64,000 nucleotides of DNA from Lachnoclostridium sp. An76 (GTDB taxonomy: Bacteria; Bacillota; Clostridia; Lachnospirales; Lachnospiraceae): contig NZ_NFHL01000005.1 of assembly GCF_002161355.1 (NCBI RefSeq), forward strand, positions 1 to 64,000, given 5' to 3'. Below are positions 25,092 to 34,885 of the stretch, piece by piece. The position numbers and the translations under genes were made by a program. The notes beneath the pieces are model-generated. The model did no database searches, was not told the DNA's origin, and was given only the letters and a program-made list of their open reading frames with translations. Each line of letters starts with the position of its first letter. Within the stretch, counting starts at the first letter, position 1.

Positions 25092-26462
25092 TTAAAACTG
25101 CATCTCGATCTTCGTTCCTTTCCCGGGTTCGCTCTCTACGCTGACTTTTGCCCCGTGCAGCAGCGCGCCGTGCTTGACAATGGACAGCCCCAGCCCGGTC
25201 CCTCCGCGCTCTTTGGAATGGCTCTTGTCCACCCGGTAGAACCGTTCGAAGATGCGTTCATGGTGCTCCGCCGGGATGCCGATGCCTGTATCAGCGACAC
25301 TGATCTTGGGACCTTCCAGTGTATTGCCGACCCAGACGGTGACCCTTCCGCCGTCATTATTGTATTTGATCGCATTTTCACATACATTGTACACCATCTC
25401 ATCAAGGATCTGCCGGATACCGGTATACTTCACAGGCTCCCCGGTCAGCTCCATGCGCACGTTTTTCTGGGACGCCTGGGGAGCCAGACGGCTAATGATC
25501 TCTCTGGTCAGGTCATAGAGGTCTACCTCCTGCTTCTCCAGTTCCACAGATTCCTCATCCAGCTTGGACAGCTTGATGATATCTTCCACAAGAGTGATCA
25601 GGCGGCGCGCCTCTTTGTAGATACGCTCTGAAAATACCGGGATGTCCGCCGGGCGCACCATACCGTTTTTCATGATCTCCGCATAGCCTGAGATGGAAGT
25701 CAAGGGAGTCTTAAGCTCATGGGATACATTTGCGGAAAACTCTTTCCTCATATTAGAGACAGCTTCCTTTTCTTTGTTCTGCCTGTCCATCGCTGTCAGG
25801 AGAGGACTTAATTCTGTATAAACGTCATTATCAAGCGGATTTTCCAGATCAAGCTCATTTATAGGCTTGATCAGACGTGCTGTCTGCCATTTTGCCAGCA
25901 GCATGGCAAAAATAATCATCAGTACAGCAAATCCGCCGATCACCGGGAGCATGGCCAGGGCGGTGCTGGCAAGGCTGTCCACTTCCCTGGACACGCGCAG
26001 CACACTCCCGTCATCCAGAAGCATTGCATAGTAGTACAGGTCTTTCTCCACGGTCACAGAGCGCCGCACATCTTCGCCTTCCCCGTTTTTAAGCGCTTCC
26101 TTTACCTCTTCTCTCCCGCTGTGATTGTCAAGGGTATCCGCGTCCCGCCGGGAGTCGTAGAGCACACTGCCGTCTGCATCGATGCGGGTTACGCGGGTGG
26201 ATTCATCTATATTGTCCATCTGCTCCAGGTATTCTGTCCCGGAAATATTGACCGCTGTGCAGATGTATTTCGCCTCCTGCCTCACTTCCGCCCGCAGGAT
26301 GGACAGGTTCTGGTTGTAAAGGATCACGGACAGGATAACATAGAAAAGCACGAGGGTCACTGCGAGAATGACCATCATGCTCTTCTGTATCTTCAGCCTC
26401 ATGCTCCTGGGAATTTTCTTTTTTCTTTTTTTCTGAATGTTCTGCTGAATCTGCTGTACCAT
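25092..26462 (-). CDS. phoR: Phosphate-regulon sensor histidine kinase PhoR
   Basis: A 456-residue membrane kinase. It has a basic N-terminus, a TM helix near residue 30 (MMVILAVTLVLFYVILS), an extracytoplasmic loop of about 110 residues, a second TM near 160, then the H-box VSHELKTPLTS and an HATPase domain with N-box (YNVCENAIKYN), DTGIGIP and GGTGLGLS. It would phosphorylate PhoP when phosphate is low. ATG 26462 has GGAGGAG upstream, leaving a 1-bp gap after phoP; a TTG at 26480 overlapping phoP is the alternative. Its stop lies 12 bp from the inverted-repeat cluster. Confidence 0.92.
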   Translation of the reverse strand: MVQQIQQNIQKKRKKKIPRSMRLKIQKSMMVILAVTLVLFYVILSVILYNQNLSILRAEVRQEAKYICTAVNISGTEYLEQMDNIDESTRVTRIDADGSVLYDSRRDADTLDNHSGREEVKEALKNGEGEDVRRSVTVEKDLYYYAMLLDDGSVLRVSREVDSLASTALAMLPVIGGFAVLMIIFAMLLAKWQTARLIKPINELDLENPLDNDVYTELSPLLTAMDRQNKEKEAVSNMRKEFSANVSHELKTPLTSISGYAEIMKNGMVRPADIPVFSERIYKEARRLITLVEDIIKLSKLDEESVELEKQEVDLYDLTREIISRLAPQASQKNVRMELTGEPVKYTGIRQILDEMVYNVCENAIKYNNDGGRVTVWVGNTLEGPKISVADTGIGIPAEHHERIFERFYRVDKSHSKERGGTGLGLSIVKHGALLHGAKVSVESEPGKGTKIEMQF

Positions 26463-26463
26463 A

Positions 26464-27138
26464 CTATGCGGCTCCTCCAACCCGGTATCCTACACCGCGG
26501 ACAGTCTGGATGATCTCTCCTTTTGCTCCCAGCTTCTGCCTTAAAGTCCGGATATGTACATCCACGGTCCTCGTCTCTCCGTCAAAATCATAGCCCCAGA
26601 TCTCTGTCAGGAGCTGGTCCCTTGTCAGGACGATCCCCTGGTTGCGCATCAGTTTCTCCAAAAGTTCAAATTCCTTGAGTGTGAGCGCTACCTGCTTTCC
26701 ATCCACAGTGACTTCGTGCTTTTTGATGTCCATGCGGACGCCTGAAAGTTCCATATCGATCCTGTCCTCCACTTTCCCTGAACGGCGCAGGACCGCCTTG
26801 ATCCTGGAGACAAGCTCCATCATGCCGAACGGCTTTGTCACATAGTCATCCGCACCGGAATCCAGGCCGATCACCTTGTCATACTCTGTGCCCTTTGCTG
26901 TGACCATGATCACCGGGATTCCTTTTGTCTTAGGGGAAGACTTGAGCTTTTTCAGAAGCTCCAGCCCATCGTCCCCGGGGAGCATGATATCAAGCAGGAT
27001 CAGCTCCGGCGTATCAAACGCCAGAGCCTCCATGAAGGCAGAACCTTCCGCAAACCCCCGGGCTTTCAGCCCGGTCGTTTCCAGAGTATATATCACAAGC
27101 TCACGGATGTTGTCGTCATCTTCCACGCAATATATCAT
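26464..27138 (-). CDS. phoP: Phosphate-regulon response regulator PhoP/PhoB
   Basis: A 224-residue OmpR-type regulator. The receiver (1-115) has the acidic pair at D7/D8, phospho-acceptor D50 (LILLDIMLPG) and K102 (VTKPFG), and the C-terminal winged helix ends with the RTVDVHIRTLRQKLG stretch and RGVGYR. It belongs to the pst-pho operon and should bind the TTTACA/TTAACA repeats upstream of pstS and of the wall phosphatase gene. GGAGAA precedes ATG 27138. Confidence 0.92.
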   Translation of the reverse strand: MIYCVEDDDNIRELVIYTLETTGLKARGFAEGSAFMEALAFDTPELILLDIMLPGDDGLELLKKLKSSPKTKGIPVIMVTAKGTEYDKVIGLDSGADDYVTKPFGMMELVSRIKAVLRRSGKVEDRIDMELSGVRMDIKKHEVTVDGKQVALTLKEFELLEKLMRNQGIVLTRDQLLTEIWGYDFDGETRTVDVHIRTLRQKLGAKGEIIQTVRGVGYRVGGAA

Positions 27139-27256
27139 CGTTTCGAGTTCTCCTTCGTCTTCTTATTTTTATCTTTTTCCACAACCGGCTCTGACCTCAT
27201 TTTGCGGGCTGGCGGCTGTCACTGTGCCGATGCTCTCCTTCGCCGGCGCTCTTCTG

Positions 27257-27928
27257 TCAGCTCTCGTGGATGACCGCGCTGTCCTTGTGTACGCCTGTGA
27301 TGGAGAATTCCACCCACTCCGCGATGTTGGTCGCGTGATCCCCGATACGCTCCAGGTATTTTGTCACCATGATCAGGTCAAAGATCGCTTTGCCATTCTC
27401 GCCTTTTTCTTCTTTAATGAAGCTGATCATTTCATCCTTCACTTCATCAAAGTAAAGGTCGATCTCATCGTCCGCTTTCATCACATCGCGGGCAAGCTCA
27501 AGATCTCTGTTCACATAAGCTGTGACACTGTTGCGCACCATTTTGCTTACCTCAGACGCCATAGTGCCGATCACCTGGATATTTTCCGCGGTTGCCGCCC
27601 ATTTCTTTGAGGACAGGATGATCTCTGCAATATCCGCAGTCTGGTCTCCGATACGCTCCATGTCTGTGATCATTTTAAGCGCAGCGGAAATTCTTCTTAA
27701 ATCCTTTGCCACCGGCTGCTGCTGGAGCAGAAGTTTCAGGCAGAGCCTCTCAATATCTTTCTCGGACTGGTCGATCTCCTCATCCTCTGAAATGATAACT
27801 CTTGCCTGCTCCGCGCTTCCGTCTTTCAGAGCCTGTGTTGCCTTTGCGATAGCTGTCTCACAGAGCTCTCCCATATGTGTAAGCTGCTCATCCAGAAGAT
27901 GAAGCTGTTCATCAAATTTATTACGCAT
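27257..27928 (-). CDS. phoU: Phosphate transport regulator PhoU
   Basis: A 223-residue protein of two three-helix PhoU bundles, each with its metal-binding E/DxxxD pattern (TDMERIGDQTADIAE near 80-95, KYLERIGDHATNIAEW near 190-205). PhoU links the Pst transporter to PhoR and keeps the regulon off when phosphate is plentiful. It follows pstB at 3 bp and is 118 bp before phoP. GGGAGG lies upstream of ATG 27928. Confidence 0.95.
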   Translation of the reverse strand: MRNKFDEQLHLLDEQLTHMGELCETAIAKATQALKDGSAEQARVIISEDEEIDQSEKDIERLCLKLLLQQQPVAKDLRRISAALKMITDMERIGDQTADIAEIILSSKKWAATAENIQVIGTMASEVSKMVRNSVTAYVNRDLELARDVMKADDEIDLYFDEVKDEMISFIKEEKGENGKAIFDLIMVTKYLERIGDHATNIAEWVEFSITGVHKDSAVIHES

Positions 27929-27931
27929 GAT

Positions 27932-28681
27932 TTAACCAAACCTCCCTGTGATGTAGTCTTCTGTTCTCTTATCCGCTGGTATGGAGAAGAGTTTTTCCGT
28001 ATCATTATACTCTACGACTTCTCCCAGAAGGAAAAATGCAGTATTATCGGATACACGTACAGCCTGCTGCATATTATGCGTTACCATAACGATAGTATAG
28101 TCCTTTTTCAGTTCCATCGCAAGGTCTTCGATCTTGGATGTGGAGATCGGGTCAAGTGCAGAAGTAGGCTCATCCATGAGAAGGACTTCCGGCTCAACGG
28201 CAAGCGCCCTTGCGATACAAAGTCTCTGCTGCTGTCCACCGGACATGCCCAGCGCGCTTGTCTTAAGGCGGTCTTTACACTCATCCCAGATTGCTGCGTT
28301 TCTCAGGGACTTTTCTACAATATCATCCAGCTTTGACTTGGAATGGATTCCGTGTGTCCTCGGTCCGAACGCAATATTATCGTAGATGCTCATCGGGAAC
28401 GGATTCGGTTTCTGGAATACCATGCCCACACGTTTTCTTAACATATTTACGTCCATGCCCTTAAAGATATTCTGTCCGTCAAGGAGGATCTCACCGTCGA
28501 TACGGCAGCCTTCCACAAGGTCGTTCATACGGTTGATGGACTTAAGGAGTGTTGATTTACCGCAGCCGGAAGGTCCGATAAATGCGGTGATCTTGTTGGC
28601 TTCGATCTCCAGATTCACATTCTTGAGCGCCTTAAAATCGCCGTAATACAAATCCAGATTCTTTATACTAATCTTAGACAT
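27932..28681 (-). CDS. pstB: Phosphate ABC transporter ATPase PstB
   Basis: A 249-residue ATPase with Walker [10 protein letters not shown] near residue 36, the PstB hallmark SINRMNDL, signature MSGGQQQRL near 148, Walker [12 protein letters not shown] near 168 and H-loop MVTHNMQQ. It drives phosphate import through PstA/PstC. I chose ATG 28681 with GAGG 8 nt upstream over an earlier in-frame start at 28741 that would add 20 atypical residues. Confidence 0.96.
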   Translation of the reverse strand: MSKISIKNLDLYYGDFKALKNVNLEIEANKITAFIGPSGCGKSTLLKSINRMNDLVEGCRIDGEILLDGQNIFKGMDVNMLRKRVGMVFQKPNPFPMSIYDNIAFGPRTHGIHSKSKLDDIVEKSLRNAAIWDECKDRLKTSALGMSGGQQQRLCIARALAVEPEVLLMDEPTSALDPISTSKIEDLAMELKKDYTIVMVTHNMQQAVRVSDNTAFFLLGEVVEYNDTEKLFSIPADKRTEDYITGRFG

Positions 28682-28754
28682 TTCCTCTACCTCTTTAATC
28701 CGGGACGTAGTCAAATTCAATTTTACTACGTCCCCTTTCACAGTTTTTTCACAT

Positions 28755-29645
28755 TTATGCTTTCGTAAGTTTTCTTGCGATCACGCTTGACAACGCGTTA
28801 ATGCCTACTACAAGAACAAGCAGGATGACCGCTGTTGCGTATGCCTGATCCATATAGAGTCCCTCACTTGAAAGGACATACATATGAAGAGCCAGGGTAC
28901 GCCCCGATCCCATGACACTGTCCGGGATCTGCGCAACGGTTCCCGATGTATACATCAGCGCCGCAGTCTCTCCCACGATACGTCCGATAGCAAGTATCAC
29001 ACCTGCAAGAACGCCAGGGATCGCCGACGGAAGGACGATGCGGAACACGGTGCGCAGCTTGCCTGCGCCCAGCCCGAAGCTTCCTTCACGGTAAGAATCA
29101 GGAACTGCTTTCAGCGCTTCCTCTGTCGTTCTCATGATCAGCGGAAGGATCATGATCGCTATGGTGAAGGCGCCTGCCAGCAGGGAGAAGCCCCACCCCA
29201 GAGCATTTACAAAGAACAGCATACCAAAGAGTCCGTATACGATAGACGGAATGCCGGAAAGCGTCTCTGTCGTCAGCCGGATGACCTCTATGAATTTGTT
29301 TCCTCTCTTCGCATACTCTACGAGAAAAATCGCAGAGAAAATTCCGAACGGAACCGCGATCAGCAGTGATAACAATGTCATAACGATCGTATTGACAAAG
29401 GCCGGCACGACCGAAGCATTCTCAGAGCTGTACTCAAGCGAAAACAGTGACGGTTTGATATGCGGCAGACCGTTGATCAAAATGTAGGCGATCAGAAAAA
29501 TCAGAACGGCGAAAGTGACGAGCGCTGCCAGCATCACGAGCAGCATCAGGATAAATGAGCCCGGATGCTTTAAATATGTTTTGAATTTATCGCCGATCGT
29601 TGTTTTATTGATCATCTGATTGCTTCTGCTTACTTCATTACTCAT
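28755..29645 (-). CDS. pstA: Phosphate ABC transporter permease PstA
   Basis: A 296-residue integral membrane protein with six helices and the permease EAA loop ([20 protein letters not shown] near residue 180). It has the PstA-typical [12 protein letters not shown]. Its start overlaps the pstC stop by 8 bp, so translation is probably coupled. Together with PstC it forms the phosphate channel. Confidence 0.95.
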   Translation of the reverse strand: MSNEVSRSNQMINKTTIGDKFKTYLKHPGSFILMLLVMLAALVTFAVLIFLIAYILINGLPHIKPSLFSLEYSSENASVVPAFVNTIVMTLLSLLIAVPFGIFSAIFLVEYAKRGNKFIEVIRLTTETLSGIPSIVYGLFGMLFFVNALGWGFSLLAGAFTIAIMILPLIMRTTEEALKAVPDSYREGSFGLGAGKLRTVFRIVLPSAIPGVLAGVILAIGRIVGETAALMYTSGTVAQIPDSVMGSGRTLALHMYVLSSEGLYMDQAYATAVILLVLVVGINALSSVIARKLTKA

Positions 29646-30531
29646 GATCCGCCCCCCTCTTCAGCAATGCTACACTCAGGTTAATGATCAGGATAAATAC
29701 GAAGAGCACTACGCCTGTCGCGATCAGCGCTTCGCGGTGCAGGCCTGTGGCATATCCCATCTCAATAACAATGTTTCCGGTCAGGGTACGGATGCCATCC
29801 AGCATACTCGTCGTAAGCCGCGCCTGGTTTCCGACGATCATGATGACAGCCATTGTCTCTCCGATCGCACGACCGATCCCCAGCACGATCCCGGCGATCA
29901 CTCCTGATTTTGCCGCGGGAATAATGACTCGGAAAATACTTCTTTCCTTTGTAGCGCCCAATGCGAGCGAGCCTTCATAGTAATGTGCAGGCACCGCGCG
30001 CATCGCGCTTTCTGTTGTTCCTATGATCGTCGGAAGGATCATCATCCCCAGGATCAGTGAAGCAGTCAGGATACTGTTTCCGTTGCCGGGGCTCTTTACA
30101 AGATGTGCCTTGTACAGTATAGTCCCGAATTCACGGATCAGCGGCACTACGACCACAAGTCCGAAGAAACCGTAGATAACAGAAGGAATACCTGCAAGAA
30201 GCTCTGTGGCTGCCTTCAGCGGTTTATAAATATGTTTCGGACAGTACATTGCCATAAAGACAGATGTCAGGATACCGATCGGCACTCCGAAGATGATCGC
30301 GCCCGCTGTCACATAGAGGCTTCCCACGATCATAGGCAGGATGCCGAACTGTTCACTGTTCGGACGCCAGATCTCGCCTGTGATAAATTTGATAAATCCG
30401 ATTTCTCTCATTGCAGGGATTCCATTTGCAAAAAGGAAAATGCAGATGAGCGCCACCGCCAGCACGGATGCACATGCGGCTACGAAAAATACTCCCTGCA
30501 TGAATTTTTCAGTCCATGCTTTTGATTTCAT
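29638..30531 (-). CDS. pstC: Phosphate ABC transporter permease PstC
   Basis: A 297-residue membrane protein with six helices, the GIPSVIYGFFGL motif near residue 95 and EAA loop AMRAVPAHYYEGSLALGATK near 180. TAGGAGG precedes ATG 30531. It partners PstA. A stable hairpin lies between it and pstS, which would lower expression of the membrane subunits relative to the binding protein. Confidence 0.95.
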   Translation of the reverse strand: MKSKAWTEKFMQGVFFVAACASVLAVALICIFLFANGIPAMREIGFIKFITGEIWRPNSEQFGILPMIVGSLYVTAGAIIFGVPIGILTSVFMAMYCPKHIYKPLKAATELLAGIPSVIYGFFGLVVVVPLIREFGTILYKAHLVKSPGNGNSILTASLILGMMILPTIIGTTESAMRAVPAHYYEGSLALGATKERSIFRVIIPAAKSGVIAGIVLGIGRAIGETMAVIMIVGNQARLTTSMLDGIRTLTGNIVIEMGYATGLHREALIATGVVLFVFILIINLSVALLKRGADHE

Positions 30532-30544
30532 TTTTTCCTCCTAA

Positions 30545-30581
30545 TGAGCCGGGAAGACATGCTCCATATCTGCCCGGCTCA
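30545..30581 (-). terminator. Hairpin between pstS and pstC
   Basis: TGAGCCGGG (30545-30553) pairs with CCCGGCTCA (30573-30581). No T-run follows, so it probably protects the pstS message or terminates only partly. Confidence 0.55.
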
Positions 30582-30652
30582 CATTTTAAAAGCGGAAACC
30601 TTTTACTTTAAGGATTTCTCTGTACGGTATTTTAAAGTCTGCTCTAATCCGA

Positions 30653-31564
30653 TTAGATTGCGTCCCAGGTTGTCACATCGCCAAGGTAGATATTCTTCAC
30701 CTGATCAGATGTCAGATCATCCGTCGGGTTATTCTTATTTACGACAACAGCGATACCATCTGTCGCGATGACTGTTCCCTCAAGTTCAGCAGCCTCTTCG
30801 TCCTTCAGCTCTCTGGAAGCCATACCGATATCATAGCTTCCCTCGATTGCAGATGTCATACCTGTTGTAGAATCAGATGTCTGAAGCTCGATAGATGCGT
30901 TCGGGTTTACTTCTGCATAAGCCTCGATCAGTTTTTCCATCAGCGGTGATACAGAAGAAGAACCTCCGACTACACAGCTTCCTTCCGGAGCCTCGCCGGC
31001 ATATGCCTCTACCTCAGCTACCGGGATGTATCCCTCGTCAGCTACAACTGCCTGACCCTCTGTACTCATGATGAACGCCATGAAATCCTTTGCAACCGCA
31101 TTGTCAGAATCCGGTTTCACTGCCACGTTGAACGGTCTGGATACTTTGTAAGTTCCGTTCTCGATATTCTCTGCCGTCGCATCTACACCGTCGATCTTCA
31201 CAGCCTTTACAAGAGACTCATCAAGAGATCCCAGAGAGATGTAACCGATCGCATACTCATTCTCAGATACTGTCGTCATCATAACTGAAGTGCTGTTTGT
31301 CGTCTGAGCATCCAGAGTGATCATATCGTTGTCATCCTCATCGACAACACCGAACAGCTCTGTGAAGGCTCCTCTTGTACCTGATCCTTCCTCACGTGTC
31401 ACGGCTGTGATCATGTTCGCTGCGTCCCAGCTGCCTGCCTCGCCGCCTTCTTCTGTCGCTGCGTCACCCTCTGCTTTAGTGTCCTCCTTGCTGCCGCATC
31501 CTGCTGCCATTGCAGCTACCATTGAAACTGCTGCCAATACTGCGATAAACTTTTTCATTTTCAT
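30653..31564 (-). CDS. pstS: Phosphate-binding lipoprotein PstS with circularly permuted lobes
   Basis: A 303-residue lipoprotein (lipobox AAGC, Cys near residue 22). The order is unusual. The part that is C-terminal in ordinary PstS comes first (ITAVTREEGSGTRGAF, AIGYISLGSL, VSRPFNVAV), and the part that is normally N-terminal comes last (GGSSSVSPLMEKLIEAY, SDSTTGMTSAIEG, IGMASRELK, DGIAVVVNK), ending at VTTWDAI, exactly where the usual protein continues into the GSGTRGAF half. All ligand-binding motifs are present, so it should bind phosphate. ATG 31564 has GGAG upstream; the TTG at 31585 is unlikely. It is the first gene of the operon, behind PhoP-like boxes. Confidence 0.88.
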   Translation of the reverse strand: MKMKKFIAVLAAVSMVAAMAAGCGSKEDTKAEGDAATEEGGEAGSWDAANMITAVTREEGSGTRGAFTELFGVVDEDDNDMITLDAQTTNSTSVMMTTVSENEYAIGYISLGSLDESLVKAVKIDGVDATAENIENGTYKVSRPFNVAVKPDSDNAVAKDFMAFIMSTEGQAVVADEGYIPVAEVEAYAGEAPEGSCVVGGSSSVSPLMEKLIEAYAEVNPNASIELQTSDSTTGMTSAIEGSYDIGMASRELKDEEAAELEGTVIATDGIAVVVNKNNPTDDLTSDQVKNIYLGDVTTWDAI

Positions 31565-31679
31565 TTTGATAATCTCCTTTTTCAAATCAGATTATTATGT
31601 ACCGCGGCATTTCCTGCCGCCGCTGCGGACCGCTTTTTCTTCTCTCTGTCCGTCAACGGTATTTATGATAAAAAAGGAA

Positions 31680-31719
31680 TGTAAAATGTAAAATCAATGT
31701 TATGTTAAATCTATGTAAA
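31680..31719 (-). promoter_or_regulatory. PhoP-box-like repeats upstream of pstS
   Basis: On the minus strand TTTACA (31714-31719), TTAACA (31703-31708, 11-bp step), TTTACA (31687-31692) and TTTACA (31680-31685). Gram-positive PhoP boxes are TT(A/T/C)ACA repeats on an 11-bp step. Location and motif fit control by the PhoP encoded in the same operon. Confidence 0.7.
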
Positions 31720-31729
31720 ATAGAAAAAT

Positions 31730-31773
31730 GCCATATCTGCGGGCTTTTCGGATATTTTTCCCGCAGATACGGC
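31730..31773 (-). terminator. Terminator of the phosphonate operon
   Basis: GCCATATCTGCGGG (31730-31743) pairs with CCCGCAGATACGGC (31760-31773), with one mismatch. Read on the minus strand it is followed by ATTTTTCTATTTT. It lies 24 bp past the phnX stop. Confidence 0.8.
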
Positions 31774-31796
31774 ACTTTATACATCTTTGTTTTTTA

Positions 31797-32570
31797 TCAG
31801 CCGAGCAGATACTCTGCCAGGTCCTCGATCGTGTAGAACACTTTGTCAGCGCCCGCATCGATGAATTTCTGTGCGACCTCATCGCATCTCCTGTCCTTCT
31901 CTTCCTGGGACAGCGCTTCATACTCTTCCTGTGAAAGCCCCATCTCCGAGCTCCCCACAACAATCCCCGCGGACCAGACTCCGGCATTGCGTCCTTCTTT
32001 GATGTCCGAGATCGTGTCTCCCACTTTCAGTACGCGGCGCACCTTCTTAATATCCAGCGCTTCCATATTCCGGAAGATCATGTACGGATACGGACGTCCT
32101 TTCTGCCCGGTGGAGTCCGGGCTGAACCATACATCCGGCTCATATCCTTTTTCCTTTGCGGCCGGGACCACGATCTCCATCATCTTGTCATTATATCCTG
32201 TCGTGGATCCGATCTTGTATCCGTTCCGTCTCAGCCTGTTCACTACATCCACGACTCCCGGCTTCGGATCGGAGTACAGGTGAAGGATGCTCAGGAGTTT
32301 TTCTTCAAAGATGGCATACATCTTCTGTGCATCCTCCTCTTTCGGATCTTTTCCGTATTTTTCAATCCAGAGATTTCTGATCCTCTCCATCTTCAGCATG
32401 GTGCGGATATGATCGATCTTAAGCATCCCCATGGGCTCTCTTACTTCTTCCATAGTCGGCTCGATGCCGAACTCCTTAAACACCTCGACAAATGCCTGTA
32501 CCGGCGCCATGCATCCGAAATCCACCGTTGTCCCTGCCCAGTCAAAGATCACTGCCTTAATTTTTTTCAT
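31797..32570 (-). CDS. phnX: Phosphonoacetaldehyde hydrolase (phosphonatase)
   Basis: A 257-residue HAD-superfamily enzyme that splits phosphonoacetaldehyde into acetaldehyde and phosphate. The nucleophile Asp is in VIFDWAGTTVDFG (residues 7-19), where WAGT is specific for PhnX; the cap-domain lysine lies in the MGMLKIDHI stretch, and GSTTGYNDKMM is the second HAD motif. GGAGGAG precedes ATG 32570. Its start overlaps phnW by 14 bp, so the two enzymes of the pathway are coupled. Confidence 0.95.
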   Translation of the reverse strand: MKKIKAVIFDWAGTTVDFGCMAPVQAFVEVFKEFGIEPTMEEVREPMGMLKIDHIRTMLKMERIRNLWIEKYGKDPKEEDAQKMYAIFEEKLLSILHLYSDPKPGVVDVVNRLRRNGYKIGSTTGYNDKMMEIVVPAAKEKGYEPDVWFSPDSTGQKGRPYPYMIFRNMEALDIKKVRRVLKVGDTISDIKEGRNAGVWSAGIVVGSSEMGLSQEEYEALSQEEKDRRCDEVAQKFIDAGADKVFYTIEDLAEYLLG

Positions 32571-33663
32571 GATTGTACTCCTCCAGAAATTCTTTCATGA
32601 TCGCGCACACCTTTTCGATGTCTTCCTCATAGATCTCCCCGATGTTCCCGATGCGGAAGGTCTCAGCCTCGGTCACTTTTCCCGGATAGATGGCATATCC
32701 TCTGTCCTTGATGTATTCATACATCTGGGAGAATGTAAAGTGGCACTCCTCCGGATAGAAGAATGTGGTGATGATCGGTCCCTGGTGGGTATCATCGATA
32801 TACGGGCGGATCCCCATCTCTTCCATCCTCTTGATAAGGAGACGGTTATTGTTCAGATAGCGGCGGCTCCTCGCCTCGATCCCGCCCTCTTCCTTCAGCT
32901 CTTTCATCGCCTGTGCAAAGGCAAGCACCACATGGGTCGGGGAAGTAAATCTCCATTTTCCGTCCACTTCCATTGTCTTCCACTGGTCGCAGAGGTCCAG
33001 GGACAGGCTCCTGGCATTGCCCGCGCTCGCCTCGAGCAGGTCTCTTCTCGCGATGATGAATGAGAATCCCGGCACGCCCTGGATGCATTTGTTCGCACTG
33101 CTGATGATGAAATCAATCCCCCAGTCTTTCACCGGGATATCCACACCGCCGAAGCTGCTCATCGCATCCACGATGAAGACACGGCCCTTTTCTTTCACGA
33201 CCTTCCCCACTGCCTCGATATCATTAAGGATGCCGGATGTAGTCTCGCTGTGGACCATCGCCACATGGGTGATGGCCGGGTCAGCATCGAGCATCTCCGC
33301 GATCTTCTGCGCGTTGGGCACCTTATTATAGTGTTCATTATATACCTGATACTTGATCCCCGCGTGTTCCGCGATATCTGCCATGCGCTCACCGTACGCC
33401 CCGTTGGCGCAGATCAGGAGCTCGTCGTTCGCTCCCGGTATGCTGGTCAGGACGGACTCCACGCCAAAAGTACCGCTGCCCTGCATGAGCACTGCCGTAT
33501 ACTCCTCCGGCGACACATGGGCCAGTTCAAGAAGACCTTTGCGGATCTGCTGCGTGATCTGCTTATAATCGTCATCCCATGTACAGTGGTCAAAAAGCAT
33601 CTGCTGTTTTACCGTGTCCGTAGTTGTCAGCGGTCCCGGTGTCAGTAGTTTGTATGATCTCAT
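32557..33663 (-). CDS. phnW: 2-aminoethylphosphonate--pyruvate transaminase
   Basis: A 368-residue class V PLP aminotransferase that converts 2-aminoethylphosphonate and pyruvate to phosphonoacetaldehyde and alanine. The opening MRSYKLLTPGPLTTTDTVK is the family hallmark. FIVDAMSSFGGV holds the PLP-binding Asp, and the Schiff-base lysine is in SSANKCIQGVPG near residue 195. ATG 33663 has GAGG 8 nt upstream; an in-frame ATG at 33684 is less likely. Confidence 0.95.
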   Translation of the reverse strand: MRSYKLLTPGPLTTTDTVKQQMLFDHCTWDDDYKQITQQIRKGLLELAHVSPEEYTAVLMQGSGTFGVESVLTSIPGANDELLICANGAYGERMADIAEHAGIKYQVYNEHYNKVPNAQKIAEMLDADPAITHVAMVHSETTSGILNDIEAVGKVVKEKGRVFIVDAMSSFGGVDIPVKDWGIDFIISSANKCIQGVPGFSFIIARRDLLEASAGNARSLSLDLCDQWKTMEVDGKWRFTSPTHVVLAFAQAMKELKEEGGIEARSRRYLNNNRLLIKRMEEMGIRPYIDDTHQGPIITTFFYPEECHFTFSQMYEYIKDRGYAIYPGKVTEAETFRIGNIGEIYEEDIEKVCAIMKEFLEEYNHEKN

Positions 33664-33795
33664 CTCTGTTTCCTCTTTTCTCATATATTTATTTTGTTCT
33701 TCCGTAAGATTACAGCCATATTTCAGCCCCGCCGGAAATAGCGGGGCGTGATCGTTCTCTGTCTCGCTGAAGACGCCTGTTTTTCGTAAGGCCGC

Positions 33796-34809
33796 TTAGA
33801 TACCAGCCGCCTCTTTTGCCGCCTCGGAGATTGCCTGATGCTGCTCAAGAAGGTCTACTGTCAGCTTCTCCGGGAATACCTTCGGGTTCGCAGACTTGTT
33901 CGCAGCGTCTGTGTTCTCTCCGTTATAGATCGCATTCGGATAGTAGGACTGGAGTTCTTCTCTTCCGTTCTCGATGATGCACTGCGCCATCTCCATTGCA
34001 AGCGGGTTTGTATCGTCGCCCTTGTCTACGATAGCGATGGATTCTGTCAGGCTGAAGTTGCCCTCTGCCGGGTCGATATAGTCGATCGGGAGTCCGTCCT
34101 CCTTATCAGCCACTGCCTGCTGGCGCAGACCGAATCCGATCGCCACCTCACCTGCGCGTACTTTCTTAAGCGGCGCGGAGCCGGAATCCTCGAGGTGGTC
34201 TCCCACATTCTCATAGATGCCTGTCAGGACTTCCTCTGCCCCGTCCTCGCCGTACTCGGACACAAGCGCCTGGATCAGCAGCCACGCCGTAGAAGATGCA
34301 GCGATATCTGTCACTGATACAAAACCTTTGTATACCGGGTCAGCCAGATCTGCGATCGACTCCGGCATCGGCAGGTTATTCTCTTCCATCATCTCTGTAT
34401 TTACGATGATCGTTCCCTCCTGGGATGTGATCGGCGCACAGTACGGCTCGAACTCATCGATCGTATCCACGTCAAAGTCAAGATCCACAAACATATCATT
34501 CTGCTCCTGGGCGCTCTCCACATAGAAGGTACTCATCGTCACCATATCCGCCTCGATATCCTTGCCCTCTGCCAGGAGTTTTCCACCAAGCTCGGAGGTG
34601 CCGAATGTCTGGAACATGTATTTTCCTTCATATCCGTTATTGTCAAGGGCATTCTCCATCGCTGTGATCGCCTCTTCATCCGCGTTGGAGTAGATGATCA
34701 CCTGTTCGTCGGAAGATCCTGTATCGCATCCTGTAAGTCCCATGCCGGTTACCGCGACCGCTGCCGCAAGTGTAAGAGACGCTGCCCTTTTGAATGTAAA
34801 TTTTTTCAT
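33796..34809 (-). CDS. 2-aminoethylphosphonate ABC transporter substrate-binding lipoprotein
   Basis: A 337-residue periplasmic-binding-type lipoprotein (lipobox GLTGC near residue 22) of the iron/AEP-binding class 1 family. Blocks IIYSNADEEAIT, GYEGKYMFQTFGTSELGGK and the C-terminal HQAISEAAKE are visible. It lies between the permease and phnW genes, so it most likely captures 2-aminoethylphosphonate (PhnS-like). GGAG precedes ATG 34809. The substrate is inferred from context, not from binding residues. Confidence 0.85.
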   Translation of the reverse strand: MKKFTFKRAASLTLAAAVAVTGMGLTGCDTGSSDEQVIIYSNADEEAITAMENALDNNGYEGKYMFQTFGTSELGGKLLAEGKDIEADMVTMSTFYVESAQEQNDMFVDLDFDVDTIDEFEPYCAPITSQEGTIIVNTEMMEENNLPMPESIADLADPVYKGFVSVTDIAASSTAWLLIQALVSEYGEDGAEEVLTGIYENVGDHLEDSGSAPLKKVRAGEVAIGFGLRQQAVADKEDGLPIDYIDPAEGNFSLTESIAIVDKGDDTNPLAMEMAQCIIENGREELQSYYPNAIYNGENTDAANKSANPKVFPEKLTVDLLEQHQAISEAAKEAAGI

Positions 34810-34885
34810 AATTTTGTTTCTCCTTCTCATTTTTCATTTATTATTTTTGCTTTTTGACTGACTGTTTCATTTCCGCCGGAGCATC

